35,786 nt of DNA from Gloeomargaritaceae cyanobacterium C42_A2020_066 (lineage in GTDB: Bacteria; Cyanobacteriota; Cyanobacteriia; Gloeomargaritales; Gloeomargaritaceae): the NCBI GenBank assembly GCA_015272465.1, contig JACYLR010000099.1, forward strand, positions 1 to 35,786, written 5' to 3'. Under the pieces are notes generated by a model. It searched no databases. It saw nothing but the letters and a program-made list of their open reading frames with translations, and was not told the origin of the DNA. Made by a program: the position numbers and the translations under genes. This document shows, one piece after another, positions 26,998-35,373 of this stretch. Every line of letters begins with the position of its first letter. Positions within the stretch are counted from its first letter, which is position 1.

Positions 26998-27564
26998 ATG
27001 ATGGGGGCGAAGGCGGGGGAACGAGCACAGTCTATGGGATGGTTACAGGTTTGGCGGGGGCTAGGAGTCGCTGGTGCGGCCAGCTTAGTGGCGTGTACGC
27101 CAGCGGATCTGAGTCGCCTCCAGGGATCTGACCGCTGTCTGCGCTGTCAACTGGCGGGGGCGAACTTAACGGGCCAGACCCTGACGGGCAAACTCCTCAG
27201 CCAATCCAACCTGGCGGGGGCCGACCTGAGTGGGGCCAACCTGGCCGGCTCGGACTTGCGGGGGGCCAACCTCAGTGGAGCCAATTTGAGCGGGGCGATC
27301 CTGACGGAGGTCAACCTGAGTGGGGCCAATTTGAGCGGCGCCAATTTGAACGGGGCCAATCTCAAGCAGGCCAACCTCTTCCAGGCCAACCTCGACCGGG
27401 CAAACCTGGCGGGTGCAACCCTCCGGCAAACCATTCTGTTTGGGGCCGATCTCTCCGGGGCGCAACTGGAAACCGCGGATTTGGTGGGGGCCAACTACAC
27501 GGCGTCCACCCGGTTCCCGGCGGGCTTCGATCCGGTGACGGAGTTGATGGAAAAGCTGAATTGA
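26998..27564 (+). CDS. Pentapeptide-repeat lipoprotein
   Basis: 188 aa. A signal peptide ends in a lipobox, LVAC, with C33 as the likely lipidated residue; a later ATG (27034, residue 13) would give a more compact signal peptide and may be the true start. From about residue 50 to 165 the sequence is tandem pentapeptides of the A(D/N)L(S/T)G type, which fold as a right-handed quadrilateral beta-helix. The biochemical role of such proteins in cyanobacteria is mostly unknown. It lies 18 bases after the efflux adaptor, so they are probably co-transcribed. The C-terminal 23 codons overlap the convergent ABC ATPase gene by 70 bases. Confidence 0.88.
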   Translation: MMGAKAGERAQSMGWLQVWRGLGVAGAASLVACTPADLSRLQGSDRCLRCQLAGANLTGQTLTGKLLSQSNLAGADLSGANLAGSDLRGANLSGANLSGAILTEVNLSGANLSGANLNGANLKQANLFQANLDRANLAGATLRQTILFGADLSGAQLETADLVGANYTASTRFPAGFDPVTELMEKLN

Positions 27565-28637
27565 GGGTCGGCCGGCCGGGTCTCAAAGAGGCGCACCTGA
27601 TCGGCATCTACCCTGACCCGGACATGGGTGCCCACCGCCAATTGGGGGGTCTGGTTGACCCGGGCGTGTACCTCCCGGCCGGCCGGGGTGCGGAGACAGT
27701 AGCGTCGCTCCCGCCCCAGAAACTGACAGTCCTGGATGACCACGGGTGAACTTTCATCCGGCTCTAGGCTGAGGCTTTCCTGGGGAATCATCAGGTCACC
27801 AGCAGCACCCGCCAGGGGAAGCGTCAGCAAGCCCAGATCGGTTTGCCACGCCTGGGAACCGAGGGACTGGGCAGGTAGAAAGTTGGCTTGGGTGACAAAC
27901 TCGGCCACAAAACGGGAGGCGGGGGTGCGGTAGATGGCCTCCGGCCGGCCGAATTGCTCCAGCTTGCCCTGGCAGATCACGCCAATCCAGTCGGAGATCG
28001 AGAGGGCTTCCTCCTGGTCGTGGGTGACGAACACGCCGGAGATCCCCGTCTCCTTGAGAATCCGCCGCACCTCGTGGCGCAACCGCAGGCGTACCTGAGC
28101 ATCCAGATGGCTGAGGGGTTCATCCAGCAGAATCAGGGCTGGCTGTGGCGCCAGGGCGCGGGCCAAGGCCACCCGCTGTTGCTCCCCGCCAGAGAGGGCG
28201 TGGGGATACCGGTCGGCGTAGGCACTCAGGCCCACCAAATCCAAGACCTCGGCGACGCGACCCCGGCCGGCCGCCCGGCTGAGCCCCTGACGGTGCTGCA
28301 ACCCAAAGGCAATATTCTCGGCAACGGTGAGGTGGGGGAAGAGGGCATAGTCCTGGAACACCATGCCCACGGGCCGTTGTTCCGGGGGGAGCCAATGGTC
28401 GTCACTGGCCACCGGCCGGCCGGCCACCCAGACTTGGCCCGTGTCGGGTTGCTCAAACCCAGCCACCAGCCGCAGGAGCGTGGTTTTGCCGCACCCGGAC
28501 GGCCCCAACAGGCCCAGGATATCCCCCGCCGGTAGGCTCAAGCTCACACCCGAGAGGGCGGGTTGGCCCTGACCGGCATAGCGTTTCCCCAAATTGTCTA
28601 GGGTCAGCATGGCATTGGGAGCAGCGGGGGCAGGCAT
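27495..28637 (-). CDS. futC: Iron(III)-type ABC transporter ATPase (FutC/FbpC-like)
   Basis: Cytoplasmic ATPase of an importer. Walker A is GPSGCGKT (45-52 from my start), the Q-loop is VFQDYALFP, the signature is LSGGEQQR, Walker B is LILLDEPLSHLD, and the switch histidine is in FVTHDQEE; a TOBE-like regulatory domain follows. I start at ATG 28637 (MPAPAAPNAMLTL); the frame is open further to 28787 but that would run into the divergent permease's leader, and ATG 28610 is also possible. It is divergent from the matching permease, and the substrate-binding protein is absent. The last 23 codons overlap the pentapeptide gene. Iron specificity is inferred from the permease type. Confidence 0.83.
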   Translation of the reverse strand: MPAPAAPNAMLTLDNLGKRYAGQGQPALSGVSLSLPAGDILGLLGPSGCGKTTLLRLVAGFEQPDTGQVWVAGRPVASDDHWLPPEQRPVGMVFQDYALFPHLTVAENIAFGLQHRQGLSRAAGRGRVAEVLDLVGLSAYADRYPHALSGGEQQRVALARALAPQPALILLDEPLSHLDAQVRLRLRHEVRRILKETGISGVFVTHDQEEALSISDWIGVICQGKLEQFGRPEAIYRTPASRFVAEFVTQANFLPAQSLGSQAWQTDLGLLTLPLAGAAGDLMIPQESLSLEPDESSPVVIQDCQFLGRERRYCLRTPAGREVHARVNQTPQLAVGTHVRVRVDADQVRLFETRPADPQFSFSINSVTGSKPAGNRVDAV

Positions 28638-28721
28638 GGGTATCAGTCGAAAGTGCGGCGGAGCTTTTTGAGAGGTATTTGCAAAACCCTCGTTATTATC
28701 CGAGACTAGAAAACTGGCGTC

Positions 28722-28728
28722 AAGGAGG
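28722..28728 (+). promoter_or_regulatory. Strong ribosome binding site (AAGGAGG) deciding the futB start
   Basis: This near-perfect Shine-Dalgarno sequence lies 4 bases before ATG 28733. It favours that ATG over the earlier TTG at 28679. A second ATG at 28729 is in another frame with no protein-like product. Confidence 0.75.
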
Positions 28729-28732
28729 ATGC

Positions 28733-30424
28733 ATGGCGGGTCAAGCAGGGAAAACGCCAGCCAGGCGGGGGGTGAGCGGCGGGACACTGATGGCCTACCT
28801 CTCCCTGGGCGTCGTGGCGCTGTTGGTGTTGCCGGTACTTGTCATCCTAGGGAGTCTATTGCGGCCAGCCCCGGCGGTCTGGTCCCATTTGCTAGAAACC
28901 GTCCTGGGACGTTATGTCACAAACAGCCTTCTGCTGGGCCTGGGTGTTGGCATCGGTACGGTGCTGATTGGTGTGAGTACAGCGTGGCTGGTGACGGCCT
29001 GTCGGTTTCCGGGCAGCCGCTGGCTCACCTGGGGACTGGTGTTGCCCTTTGCGGCCCCGGCCTACATCCTGGCCTATGCCTACACGGATCTGCTGGAAGC
29101 CTATAACCCCCTTCAAATCACGGTGCGGGCCTGGCTTGGGTTGCCTCCAGGTGTGGGATTCTGGCAAGTGCGCTCCCTACCGGGGGCGATCGCCATGCTC
29201 ACCTTGGCCCTCTATCCCTACGTCTACCTGCTGGCACGGGTGGCGTTTCTGGAGCAGTCAGGGGCGATCCTGGAGGCTGGTCGAAGCTTGGGGTGTGGGC
29301 CGTGGCGCGGGTTTGGGCGATTGGCACTGCCCCTGGCCCGGCCGGCCGTGACCGCAGGGGTAGCCTTGGCCCTGATGGAAGCCCTGGCGGACTTTGGCAC
29401 GGTGCAGTATTTCGGTGTTGATACCTTTACCACGGGGATTTATCGCACCTGGTATGGGTTGGGTGAACGCCAAGCGGCGACCCAACTGGCGGCCTGTCTG
29501 CTCTTGGCAGTGTTGGGGCTGTTGCTCCTGGAACGCTGGTCTCGTCGTCAGATCGAAACGCGGGTCGCGGCCCAACCCCCCGCCAGTCCCTATCGCCTCC
29601 GAGGTTGGCGAGCCATTGGCGCGGGCCTCGTGTGCTTTCTGCCCATTGCCCTGGGGTTTATCATCCCTGCTGCCGCCCTCCTGCACCTAACCCTAGAACA
29701 GGGCTGGACTGCCTGGGACGACCGCTTTTGGAGCTATGCCCGCCACAGTGCCATTTTGGGGGGGCTGAGTGCAGCTTTAGCTGTCGGCCTGGCGCTGCTG
29801 CTGGCCTACCAGGAACGGCTGCGGCCGGCCGCCTGGGTGCAGGGCCTAAATCAGTTGGCAGGAATGGGCTATGCGGTACCTGGTTCCGTGGTAGCGGTCG
29901 GGGTTCTGATCCCCCTGGGTCGTTTTGATAATTGGCTGGATAGCTGGATGCTGACCCACTGGGGCTGGGGGACGGGACTCCTGCTCAGTGGTACCCTGGT
30001 GGCCCTGGTGTTTGCCTACCTGGTGCGCTTCATGGCCCCGGCCTTGGGCACGGTCACGAGTGGCTTGGGCAAAATTCAACCCAGCTTGGATGATGCGGCG
30101 CGCAGCCTGGGGAGTGGGCCGGCTGCCACTCTGGTGCAGGTGCACCTGCCGCTGTTGATGAACAGTTTGATCACTGCGGCGATGGTGGTGTTTGTCGATG
30201 TGGTGAAGGAACTGCCCGCCACGCTGATTATTCGGCCCTTTAACTTTGACACCCTGGCAGTACGGGTTTACACCCTGGCGGCAGATGAGCGACTGGCGGA
30301 GGCGGCTGCCCCATCCCTGGCAATTGTGCTGGTGAGCATGATTCCGGTGATTGTTCTGCAACAAGCCTTGAATGGACGACGGCCGGCGGCGGCCCAAGGG
30401 GTTCAGGATGCTTGGGTGCCCTAG
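28733..30424 (+). CDS. futB: Iron(III)-type ABC transporter permease (FutB/FbpB-like)
   Basis: Double-domain inner-membrane permease with about twelve membrane segments in two homologous halves, each ending in a binding-protein-dependent transport motif that docks the ATPase (EAGRSLGCGPWRGFGRLALP in the first half; DDAARSLGSGPAATLVQVHLP in the second). The stretch FVDVVKELPATLIIRPFNFD is characteristic of the FbpB/FutB family. Start ATG 28733 is chosen for its strong Shine-Dalgarno sequence. The gene is divergent from futC with 95 bases between, where a weak CTCG/CGAG inverted repeat (28689-28704) could hold a regulator. No break is seen. Iron as substrate is by family. Confidence 0.87.
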   Translation: MAGQAGKTPARRGVSGGTLMAYLSLGVVALLVLPVLVILGSLLRPAPAVWSHLLETVLGRYVTNSLLLGLGVGIGTVLIGVSTAWLVTACRFPGSRWLTWGLVLPFAAPAYILAYAYTDLLEAYNPLQITVRAWLGLPPGVGFWQVRSLPGAIAMLTLALYPYVYLLARVAFLEQSGAILEAGRSLGCGPWRGFGRLALPLARPAVTAGVALALMEALADFGTVQYFGVDTFTTGIYRTWYGLGERQAATQLAACLLLAVLGLLLLERWSRRQIETRVAAQPPASPYRLRGWRAIGAGLVCFLPIALGFIIPAAALLHLTLEQGWTAWDDRFWSYARHSAILGGLSAALAVGLALLLAYQERLRPAAWVQGLNQLAGMGYAVPGSVVAVGVLIPLGRFDNWLDSWMLTHWGWGTGLLLSGTLVALVFAYLVRFMAPALGTVTSGLGKIQPSLDDAARSLGSGPAATLVQVHLPLLMNSLITAAMVVFVDVVKELPATLIIRPFNFDTLAVRVYTLAADERLAEAAAPSLAIVLVSMIPVIVLQQALNGRRPAAAQGVQDAWVP

Positions 30425-30518
30425 GGTGGGGGTGCCCCTCCCTCTTCTCCCCAAATGACTCTGGATGAGGAAGGAGGCATCGGTTGTGTGCAGGGCCCTG
30501 TTTATGGCTACCCAAGCT

Positions 30519-31313
30519 CTAATCCTGCTGCTGGGTAAAGCGATAGGCCCCCAGTGCAGCAAGGAGCACCGCGACACAGCCCAGCACGGCAAAGCAGTAC
30601 CAGGGGAATTGTCGCCAGTCGCCAAACACAGCCGCCCGCAAACCAATACTGGTGTAGGTGAGGGGCAAGACGTAAACTAACGCCTTCAGCATGGGCGGTA
30701 GCGTGGCGGGGTCAAAAAAGGTTCCCCCCAAAAATGACATGGGCACGATCAGGAAATTGTTGTAAAGGCCCACAGCTTCTAGGGATCGCACCGTCAGGCC
30801 CACCAGAATGCCGAGGCCCGCAAACACCAAGCAATTGAGCAACAGCAGCGTCAAAAACAGGGGATTGAGAAACCCCCACGGCCGGCCGATGAACAGCGCC
30901 CCCACCACCAACACCGCCCCGGACGTCATCAGGCCCCGCACCACACCTGCCATCACACGCCCCAAATAGAGGCTGAGGGGATGCACCGGTAGCAGCAGGA
31001 ACTCCTCAAAGGTTTTGGTAAACAGCCGATCCCCACACAGGGAAAAGGTGGTGCCCCCAAAACTGATGGTCATAGAGGACAGCGCCACCATCCCCGGCAG
31101 GATAAAGGCTAGGTAGGAATCCCCCAGGGGCGGGGTCGGCAAAGAACTGCCCAGGCCAAACCCAAAGGCCAGAATGTAGATCAGGGGGGACACCAGACCC
31201 GCCACAGCCACCTGGGGCAAGCGAACCCGCAGATCGAGCCACTCCCCCCAAAACACCGCCAGGCTATCCATCCAGAGGGTTTTCCACCAGGGCCAAGAGA
31301 ACAGAGTGGCCAC
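30519..31313 (-). CDS. ABC-2 type transporter permease
   Basis: 264-aa integral membrane protein of the NodJ/DrrB-like class with six membrane segments. It shows the family's central block (ILPGMVALSSMTISFGGTTF, FEEFLLLPVHPLSLYLGRV) and the C-terminal TSIGLRAAVFGDW. Such permeases export polysaccharides, drugs or lipids with a separate ATPase, which is not found in this window. The start is GTG 31313, supported by AAAGGGAG six bases upstream; that Shine-Dalgarno sequence overlaps the end of rpsA, so the two genes (11 bases apart) are probably co-transcribed, an unusual pairing with a ribosomal gene. Substrate unknown. Confidence 0.9.
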   Translation of the reverse strand: MATLFSWPWWKTLWMDSLAVFWGEWLDLRVRLPQVAVAGLVSPLIYILAFGFGLGSSLPTPPLGDSYLAFILPGMVALSSMTISFGGTTFSLCGDRLFTKTFEEFLLLPVHPLSLYLGRVMAGVVRGLMTSGAVLVVGALFIGRPWGFLNPLFLTLLLLNCLVFAGLGILVGLTVRSLEAVGLYNNFLIVPMSFLGGTFFDPATLPPMLKALVYVLPLTYTSIGLRAAVFGDWRQFPWYCFAVLGCVAVLLAALGAYRFTQQQD

Positions 31314-31324
31314 CAGTACTCCCT

Positions 31325-32284
31325 TTAGAGTGTTGCCTGAGCTTCTTCTTCTACCAAGTCGCTGGTGGCTTCTGCTGCCTGGGTCGCAGCCGCCAGAAGT
31401 TTCTCCCGGTAGCGAGCCGCCATTTCCTCCGCCTTGTCGAAGACCACCTCGCGATTGCGTACCATGTCGCCCGGTTCCGGTTCCAACTGCTTGGTGGAGA
31501 GGGAAATTCGGCCCCGCTCAGAATCGAGGTCGATGATCATCACCTTCAGCTCATCCCCTACCCCCAAGACGCTATGGGGCGTTTCGATATGCTCGTGGGA
31601 GATTTCCGAAATGTGGAGCAGGCCACTGACCCCACCAATGTCGATGAAGGCTCCGTAGGGTTTGATGCCCCGTACTGTGCCGGTGACCACCTCGCCCACC
31701 TCCAGCTTGTTCATCTGCCGTTCCACCAAGGCACGGCGATGGCTGAGCACAAGCCGGTTACGCTCCTCGTCCACTTCCAAAAACTTGAGGGGCAAATCCT
31801 GATCCACCAAATCCTCTTTGGGCGAGCGAGTACTGATGTGGGAACCGGGAATGAAGCCGCGCAGGCCCTCAATCCGCACCAGGGCACCGCCGCGGTTGGT
31901 GGCAAACACCTTGGCCCGCACCGTCACATCTTCCGTTTGCAATTGACGCACCCGCTCCCAGGCCCGCATGTACTCCAGCCGCCGGATTGAGAGGGTCAAC
32001 TGCCCTTCTTCATTCTCCTCAGTCAGGATGAAGAACTCCCGCTCCTCATTGCATTGTAGGACTTCCTCCGGCGACTCCACCCGATTGATGGACATTTCTT
32101 GGAGAGGAATAAAGGCTGCTGTTTTAGCGCCAATATCAATCAAGGCACCCCGTGGCTCTAGGCTGAATACCGTGCCCGGAACCACGTCTCCCGGGCTAAA
32201 ACGGTAATCGTACCGATCCAGTAGGGCGGCAAAATCCTCTCGAGAAAATCCGATATCTTCAGGTTTGGGTGGGGGGTTGACCAT
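31325..32284 (-). CDS. rpsA: 30S ribosomal protein S1 (three-S1-domain cyanobacterial type)
   Basis: RNA-binding protein that helps mRNA enter the 30S subunit. From ATG 32284 it is 319 aa, with three S1 repeats: about 30-100 (GDVVPGTVFSLEPRGALIDI), 115-185 (VRAKVFATNRGGALVRIEGL) and 195-270 (GEVVTGTVRGIKPYGAFIDI), the short form typical of cyanobacteria and plastids rather than the six-domain enterobacterial form. The frame stays open to 32416, but the upstream text does not look like S1, and AGGA lies about nine bases before ATG 32284. A small hairpin sits in the leader. The ABC-2 permease follows by 11 bases. Confidence 0.96.
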   Translation of the reverse strand: MVNPPPKPEDIGFSREDFAALLDRYDYRFSPGDVVPGTVFSLEPRGALIDIGAKTAAFIPLQEMSINRVESPEEVLQCNEEREFFILTEENEEGQLTLSIRRLEYMRAWERVRQLQTEDVTVRAKVFATNRGGALVRIEGLRGFIPGSHISTRSPKEDLVDQDLPLKFLEVDEERNRLVLSHRRALVERQMNKLEVGEVVTGTVRGIKPYGAFIDIGGVSGLLHISEISHEHIETPHSVLGVGDELKVMIIDLDSERGRISLSTKQLEPEPGDMVRNREVVFDKAEEMAARYREKLLAAATQAAEATSDLVEEEAQATL

Positions 32285-32602
32285 GCTAAGTGTCCTGGAT
32301 TGCCTGCAATTTACTGAGCCTTGCTCAGAGGTAAGATGTACTGGGGAAGCCCCCAGAGCCGGCCGGCCCGACAGGCGGCGTGCGGCTGACAGGGCTACCC
32401 CCACGAGCAGGGACAAGATTCAATGATACTCCAGAAATGGTAGCCGTGCAAAGGTTAAGGCCACCTTTTGAAAACAGCCGGTAACTACACTTGACAAGTG
32501 CTTAAAATGTTTGAGAGGATTAAAAGCCTGTGAACTTGCCCGGATCAGGTAGAAGCGTTCCATTGTGAACCACCTGTACGGCAGCGCTGGAGCGAGCATC
32601 CT
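32285..32602. other. 318-bp divergent intergenic region between rpsA and rplU
   Basis: Contains the rpsA leader hairpin (32314-32328), one GGCCGGCC (32361) and, on the plus strand, a consensus TTGACA at 32491-32496 that could be the -35 of rplU, though no well-spaced -10 follows (GATTAA is 21 bases away). The minus-strand frame extending rpsA upstream through part of it is not considered coding. Confidence 0.55.
32314..32328. promoter_or_regulatory. Hairpin in the rpsA leader (CTGAGC-CTT-GCTCAG)
   Basis: A perfect 6-bp inverted repeat with a 3-base loop, 30 bases upstream of the rpsA ATG. It could form in the mRNA leader and take part in S1 autoregulation, or be an operator. The role is inferred from its position only. 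Confidence 0.4.
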
Positions 32603-32992
32603 ATGGCATACGCAATTGTGGCGGCGGGCGGCAAGCAGTTTTGGGTGGAGCCGGGCCGCTTCTATGACATTAATCGGTTGGCGGCTGAGCCGGACGACCC
32701 TTTAACTCTGGATCAGGTGTTGTTGGTCAACGACGGTGAGCAGGTGCATGTCGGCCGGCCGCTGGTGGCAGGCGCCACGGTTGAAGTGAAAGTGTTGCAG
32801 CACATCCGTGGCCCCAAGCTGGTGATCTATAAGATGCGACCCAAGAAGAAGACTCGCAAAAAGACGGGCCACCGCCAAGAACTAACCCGGATCAGGGTGG
32901 AGGCCATCCGGTTGCCTGGCCAAACCTTAGGGGCTGGCTCTCCTGCGGTGGAGCTAGCTGATGCGGTTGCCGAAACGGTCGGCGTCGAATGA
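32603..32992 (+). CDS. rplU: 50S ribosomal protein L21
   Basis: Ribosomal protein binding 23S rRNA near L20. Recognised by [20 protein letters not shown] at the start, [16 protein letters not shown], and the basic block [18 protein letters not shown]. The last 25 residues form an acidic, alanine-rich tail, as often seen in cyanobacteria. 129 aa from ATG 32603; GGAG lies about ten bases upstream. It is followed 66 bases later by rpmA, the normal bacterial order. Confidence 0.97.
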   Translation: MAYAIVAAGGKQFWVEPGRFYDINRLAAEPDDPLTLDQVLLVNDGEQVHVGRPLVAGATVEVKVLQHIRGPKLVIYKMRPKKKTRKKTGHRQELTRIRVEAIRLPGQTLGAGSPAVELADAVAETVGVE

Positions 32993-33058
32993 AGTCTGGG
33001 TTCTGACCCGTGCCCACAGCTTCGTGTGTCCTGTTGTAAAGGTTGAGGATGGTGTTCC

Positions 33059-33352
33059 ATGGCCCACAAGAAAGGTAGCGGCAGTACCCGCAACGGACGT
33101 GACTCCAATGCCCAGCGCCTCGGTGTCAAGCGCTACGGCGGCCAAGCAGTGCGGGCAGGCAATATTTTGGTGCGGCAGCGGGGTTGCTCATTCCATCCCG
33201 GCAACAACGTGGGCCTAGGCAAGGACTACACCTTATTTGCCTTAGTGGACGGCGTTGTCACTTTTGAACGCTATGGTAAGACCCGTCAGAAGGTGAGCGT
33301 GTACCCCGTAGCAGTGGTCAGTGCTGAACCTGAACCAGCAACAGCGGCCTAG
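33059..33352 (+). CDS. rpmA: 50S ribosomal protein L27
   Basis: 97-aa protein whose N-terminus reaches the peptidyl-transferase centre. The sequence starts directly [20 protein letters not shown], with no cleavable N-terminal extension of the Firmicutes type, then [17 protein letters not shown] and [17 protein letters not shown]. It forms the rplU-rpmA unit. The start is ATG 33059. Confidence 0.98.
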   Translation: MAHKKGSGSTRNGRDSNAQRLGVKRYGGQAVRAGNILVRQRGCSFHPGNNVGLGKDYTLFALVDGVVTFERYGKTRQKVSVYPVAVVSAEPEPATAA

Positions 33353-33402
33353 GCTGGGAGCGTTACGTTCGCTGCACTCCCTCTGCGGCTGGATCGCTTG
33401 AC

Positions 33403-34587
33403 ATGACTGCTACTCTCGGCCGGATCAAAGATTTGACGACGGCCCTGGCCCCACGCCTGACGGAAATCTACCATCACCTCCACAGTTTCCCAGAACTGAG
33501 TGGTCAAGAGCGCCAAACCGCAGCCTATGTGGCGGGCGTGCTGTCCTCTTGTGGCCTGGGGGTGCGAGAGGCGGTGGGCAAAACTGGGTTGTTAGCAGAA
33601 CTGCCCAGCCGGCCGGCCGAGGCCCGGCTACTGGCCATCCGAGCGGATATGGATGCCCTGCCCATCCAGGAGGCTACGGCTCTGGCCTATGCCTCGCGGA
33701 TCGATGGGGTGATGCATGCCTGCGGTCATGATGTCCACACGACCGTGGCCCTAGGCGCGGCGATGGTTCTGGCCTCGCTGGGGGAGGAACTGCCAGGCCG
33801 GGTACGGTTCCTCTTTCAGCCCGCGGAAGAGACGGCCCAGGGCGCCGGCTGGATGATCGCCGATGGGGCGATGGTGGGGGTGGATGCGATCCTGGCCTTT
33901 CATATGTGGCCGGCCCTGACCGCGGGGCAGATTGGGGTTCGCTACGGCGCGTTGACGGCAGCGGCCGATGATCTGGAGATTTGGATTCAGGGAGAGTCGG
34001 GCCACGGGGCGCGCCCCCACGAGGCGGTGGATGCGATTTGGATTGCAGCCCAGGTGATTACGACGTTGCAGCAAGCCATTAGCCGCACCCAAAATCCTTT
34101 GCGGCCGATTGTGCTAACCATTGGCAAGGTTACCGGTGGCCGGGCACCCAATGTAATTGCCGATCAGGTACGGCTTCAGGGTACAGTGCGCTCGCTGCAT
34201 CCCGCGTCCCATGAGGCCCTTCCCGGTTGGATCGAGGGGATTGTTGCCCAGCTTTGCCAAACCTACGGGGCAAGCTACCAATTCCACTACCGGCGGGGGG
34301 TGCCGTCGGTGTTTAACGATGCCAGCCTTACCCAACTGCTGGAGTCGGCCGGCCGGGAAGCCTGGGGAAGCGAACGGGTGGAAGTCTTGGCGGAACCCTC
34401 TCTGGGGGCTGAGGATTTTGCTCTGTATTTAAGTCACGCGCCTGGTGCCATGGCTCGTCTGGGCACAGGTTACCCGGATCGCCCCAATGCGCCCCTCCAC
34501 CATCCTAAGTTCGCGGTTGCGGAACCGGCGATCACCACTGGCGTAGTCACCCTGGCCTATGCGGCCTGGAAGTATTTTCAGCCCTGA
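33403..34587 (+). CDS. M20-family metal-dependent amidohydrolase (HipO/IAA-amino-acid hydrolase type)
   Basis: 394-aa cytosolic di-metal hydrolase that cleaves N-acyl amino acids. Metal-binding and catalytic residues are in place: IRADMDALPIQE, HACGHDVHTT (metal ligands C, H and H), PAEE with the catalytic and bridging glutamates, FHMWP, and the C-terminal LGAEDFALYL. The dimerisation domain lies between, with SGHGARPHEAVDAIWIAAQ. The start is ATG 33403, 50 bases after rpmA, and the gene is followed 5 bases later by cpcT, so they are likely co-transcribed. The natural substrate is unknown. Confidence 0.93.
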   Translation: MTATLGRIKDLTTALAPRLTEIYHHLHSFPELSGQERQTAAYVAGVLSSCGLGVREAVGKTGLLAELPSRPAEARLLAIRADMDALPIQEATALAYASRIDGVMHACGHDVHTTVALGAAMVLASLGEELPGRVRFLFQPAEETAQGAGWMIADGAMVGVDAILAFHMWPALTAGQIGVRYGALTAAADDLEIWIQGESGHGARPHEAVDAIWIAAQVITTLQQAISRTQNPLRPIVLTIGKVTGGRAPNVIADQVRLQGTVRSLHPASHEALPGWIEGIVAQLCQTYGASYQFHYRRGVPSVFNDASLTQLLESAGREAWGSERVEVLAEPSLGAEDFALYLSHAPGAMARLGTGYPDRPNAPLHHPKFAVAEPAITTGVVTLAYAAWKYFQP

Positions 34588-34592
34588 CTGCC

Positions 34593-35186
34593 ATGAGCCA
34601 TGATTCTGCCCTGGAAACTCTGGCCACCTGGCTGGCCGGCCGCTTTGACAATCGCGCCCAAACCCTCGAACAACCGGCTTGGTTTGTCCATCTCCATCTC
34701 TGGCAGCGGCCGATTCCCGGGGGTCTGGACGGCCGGCCGGCTCTGTTCGTGGAGCAAGCGAACGCCCTGACCCTGGAACGTCCCTATCGCCAGCGAATTC
34801 TGGTGCTGGAGACAGGCAACACAGGGGATAGGCTTCAGGTGCGTTACCTGGCTCTGCGCCACCCCCAAGCATTTCAAGGCTGTGGTGCCGATCCAGCCCG
34901 ATTGATTGAACTGCGGCCGGCCGACCTTGTACCTTTGCCTGGCTGTCGGGTCTGGGTCACTGGTGAGGAAAATGCGTTTCGGGGGGAGATGCTGCCTGAA
35001 GATCGGTGCACCTTCGACTACGCAGGCGCGACTCGCCAAGTCATCCTAGGGTTTACGGCCCGCGAGACGGAGTTCCTAAGCTACGACCGGGGCATTGATG
35101 CTGAAACAGGCCAAGCGACCTGGGGGGCACTCCTAGGTCCCTACCAGTTTGAGAAACGGGAGAGTTACCCATGGGATAAGGGCTAA
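34593..35186 (+). CDS. cpcT: CpcT/CpeT-type phycobiliprotein lyase
   Basis: Lipocalin-like beta-barrel enzyme that attaches phycocyanobilin to a cysteine of the phycobiliprotein beta subunit (Cys-153/155 type). It matches the CpcT family: LATWLAGRFDNRAQ at the start, WFVHLHLWQRPIP, ALFVEQANAL, PYRQRILVL, WVTGEENAFRGEM and GPYQFEKRESYPWD at the end. The 197-aa length is normal. The start is ATG 34593, five bases after the amidohydrolase stop. It implies that this organism builds phycobilisomes. CpcT and CpeT are not separable here by eye; CpcT is the likelier form. Confidence 0.92.
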   Translation: MSHDSALETLATWLAGRFDNRAQTLEQPAWFVHLHLWQRPIPGGLDGRPALFVEQANALTLERPYRQRILVLETGNTGDRLQVRYLALRHPQAFQGCGADPARLIELRPADLVPLPGCRVWVTGEENAFRGEMLPEDRCTFDYAGATRQVILGFTARETEFLSYDRGIDAETGQATWGALLGPYQFEKRESYPWDKG

Positions 35187-35373
35187 GAAGCCAGCCGCCT
35201 GTCTCCCTGGGGAACGTTCAGGCTTTCCAGCTTGCAGGCACATTTCAGCCTCTGGGCTATCTAGCTTACCGTAGGCACGGTTGATGTCCTTACCCGGCAG
35301 GGAGGGGTGGGCACTCCTTTGTTAGGATTGCAGCGAGGGGGGAAGAAACCTCTCCCACCACAAGACCTCAGCA

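Noticed and set aside
28638-28787. 50-residue N-terminal extension of the FutC-like ATPase
   Set aside because: It would run through the divergent futB promoter, ribosome binding site and first codons, and the text is unlike any ABC ATPase start.
29186-29193. HIP1 octamer GCGATCGC
   Set aside because: Only one copy was seen in 35.8 kb, so HIP1 is not the iterated palindrome of this genome.
30425-30470. GGGGTGCCCC downstream of futB as a terminator
   Set aside because: The stem is very short and there is no T-run after it.
32285-32416. 44-residue N-terminal extension of ribosomal protein S1
   Set aside because: The text does not resemble S1, and the ATG at 32284 has an upstream AGGA.
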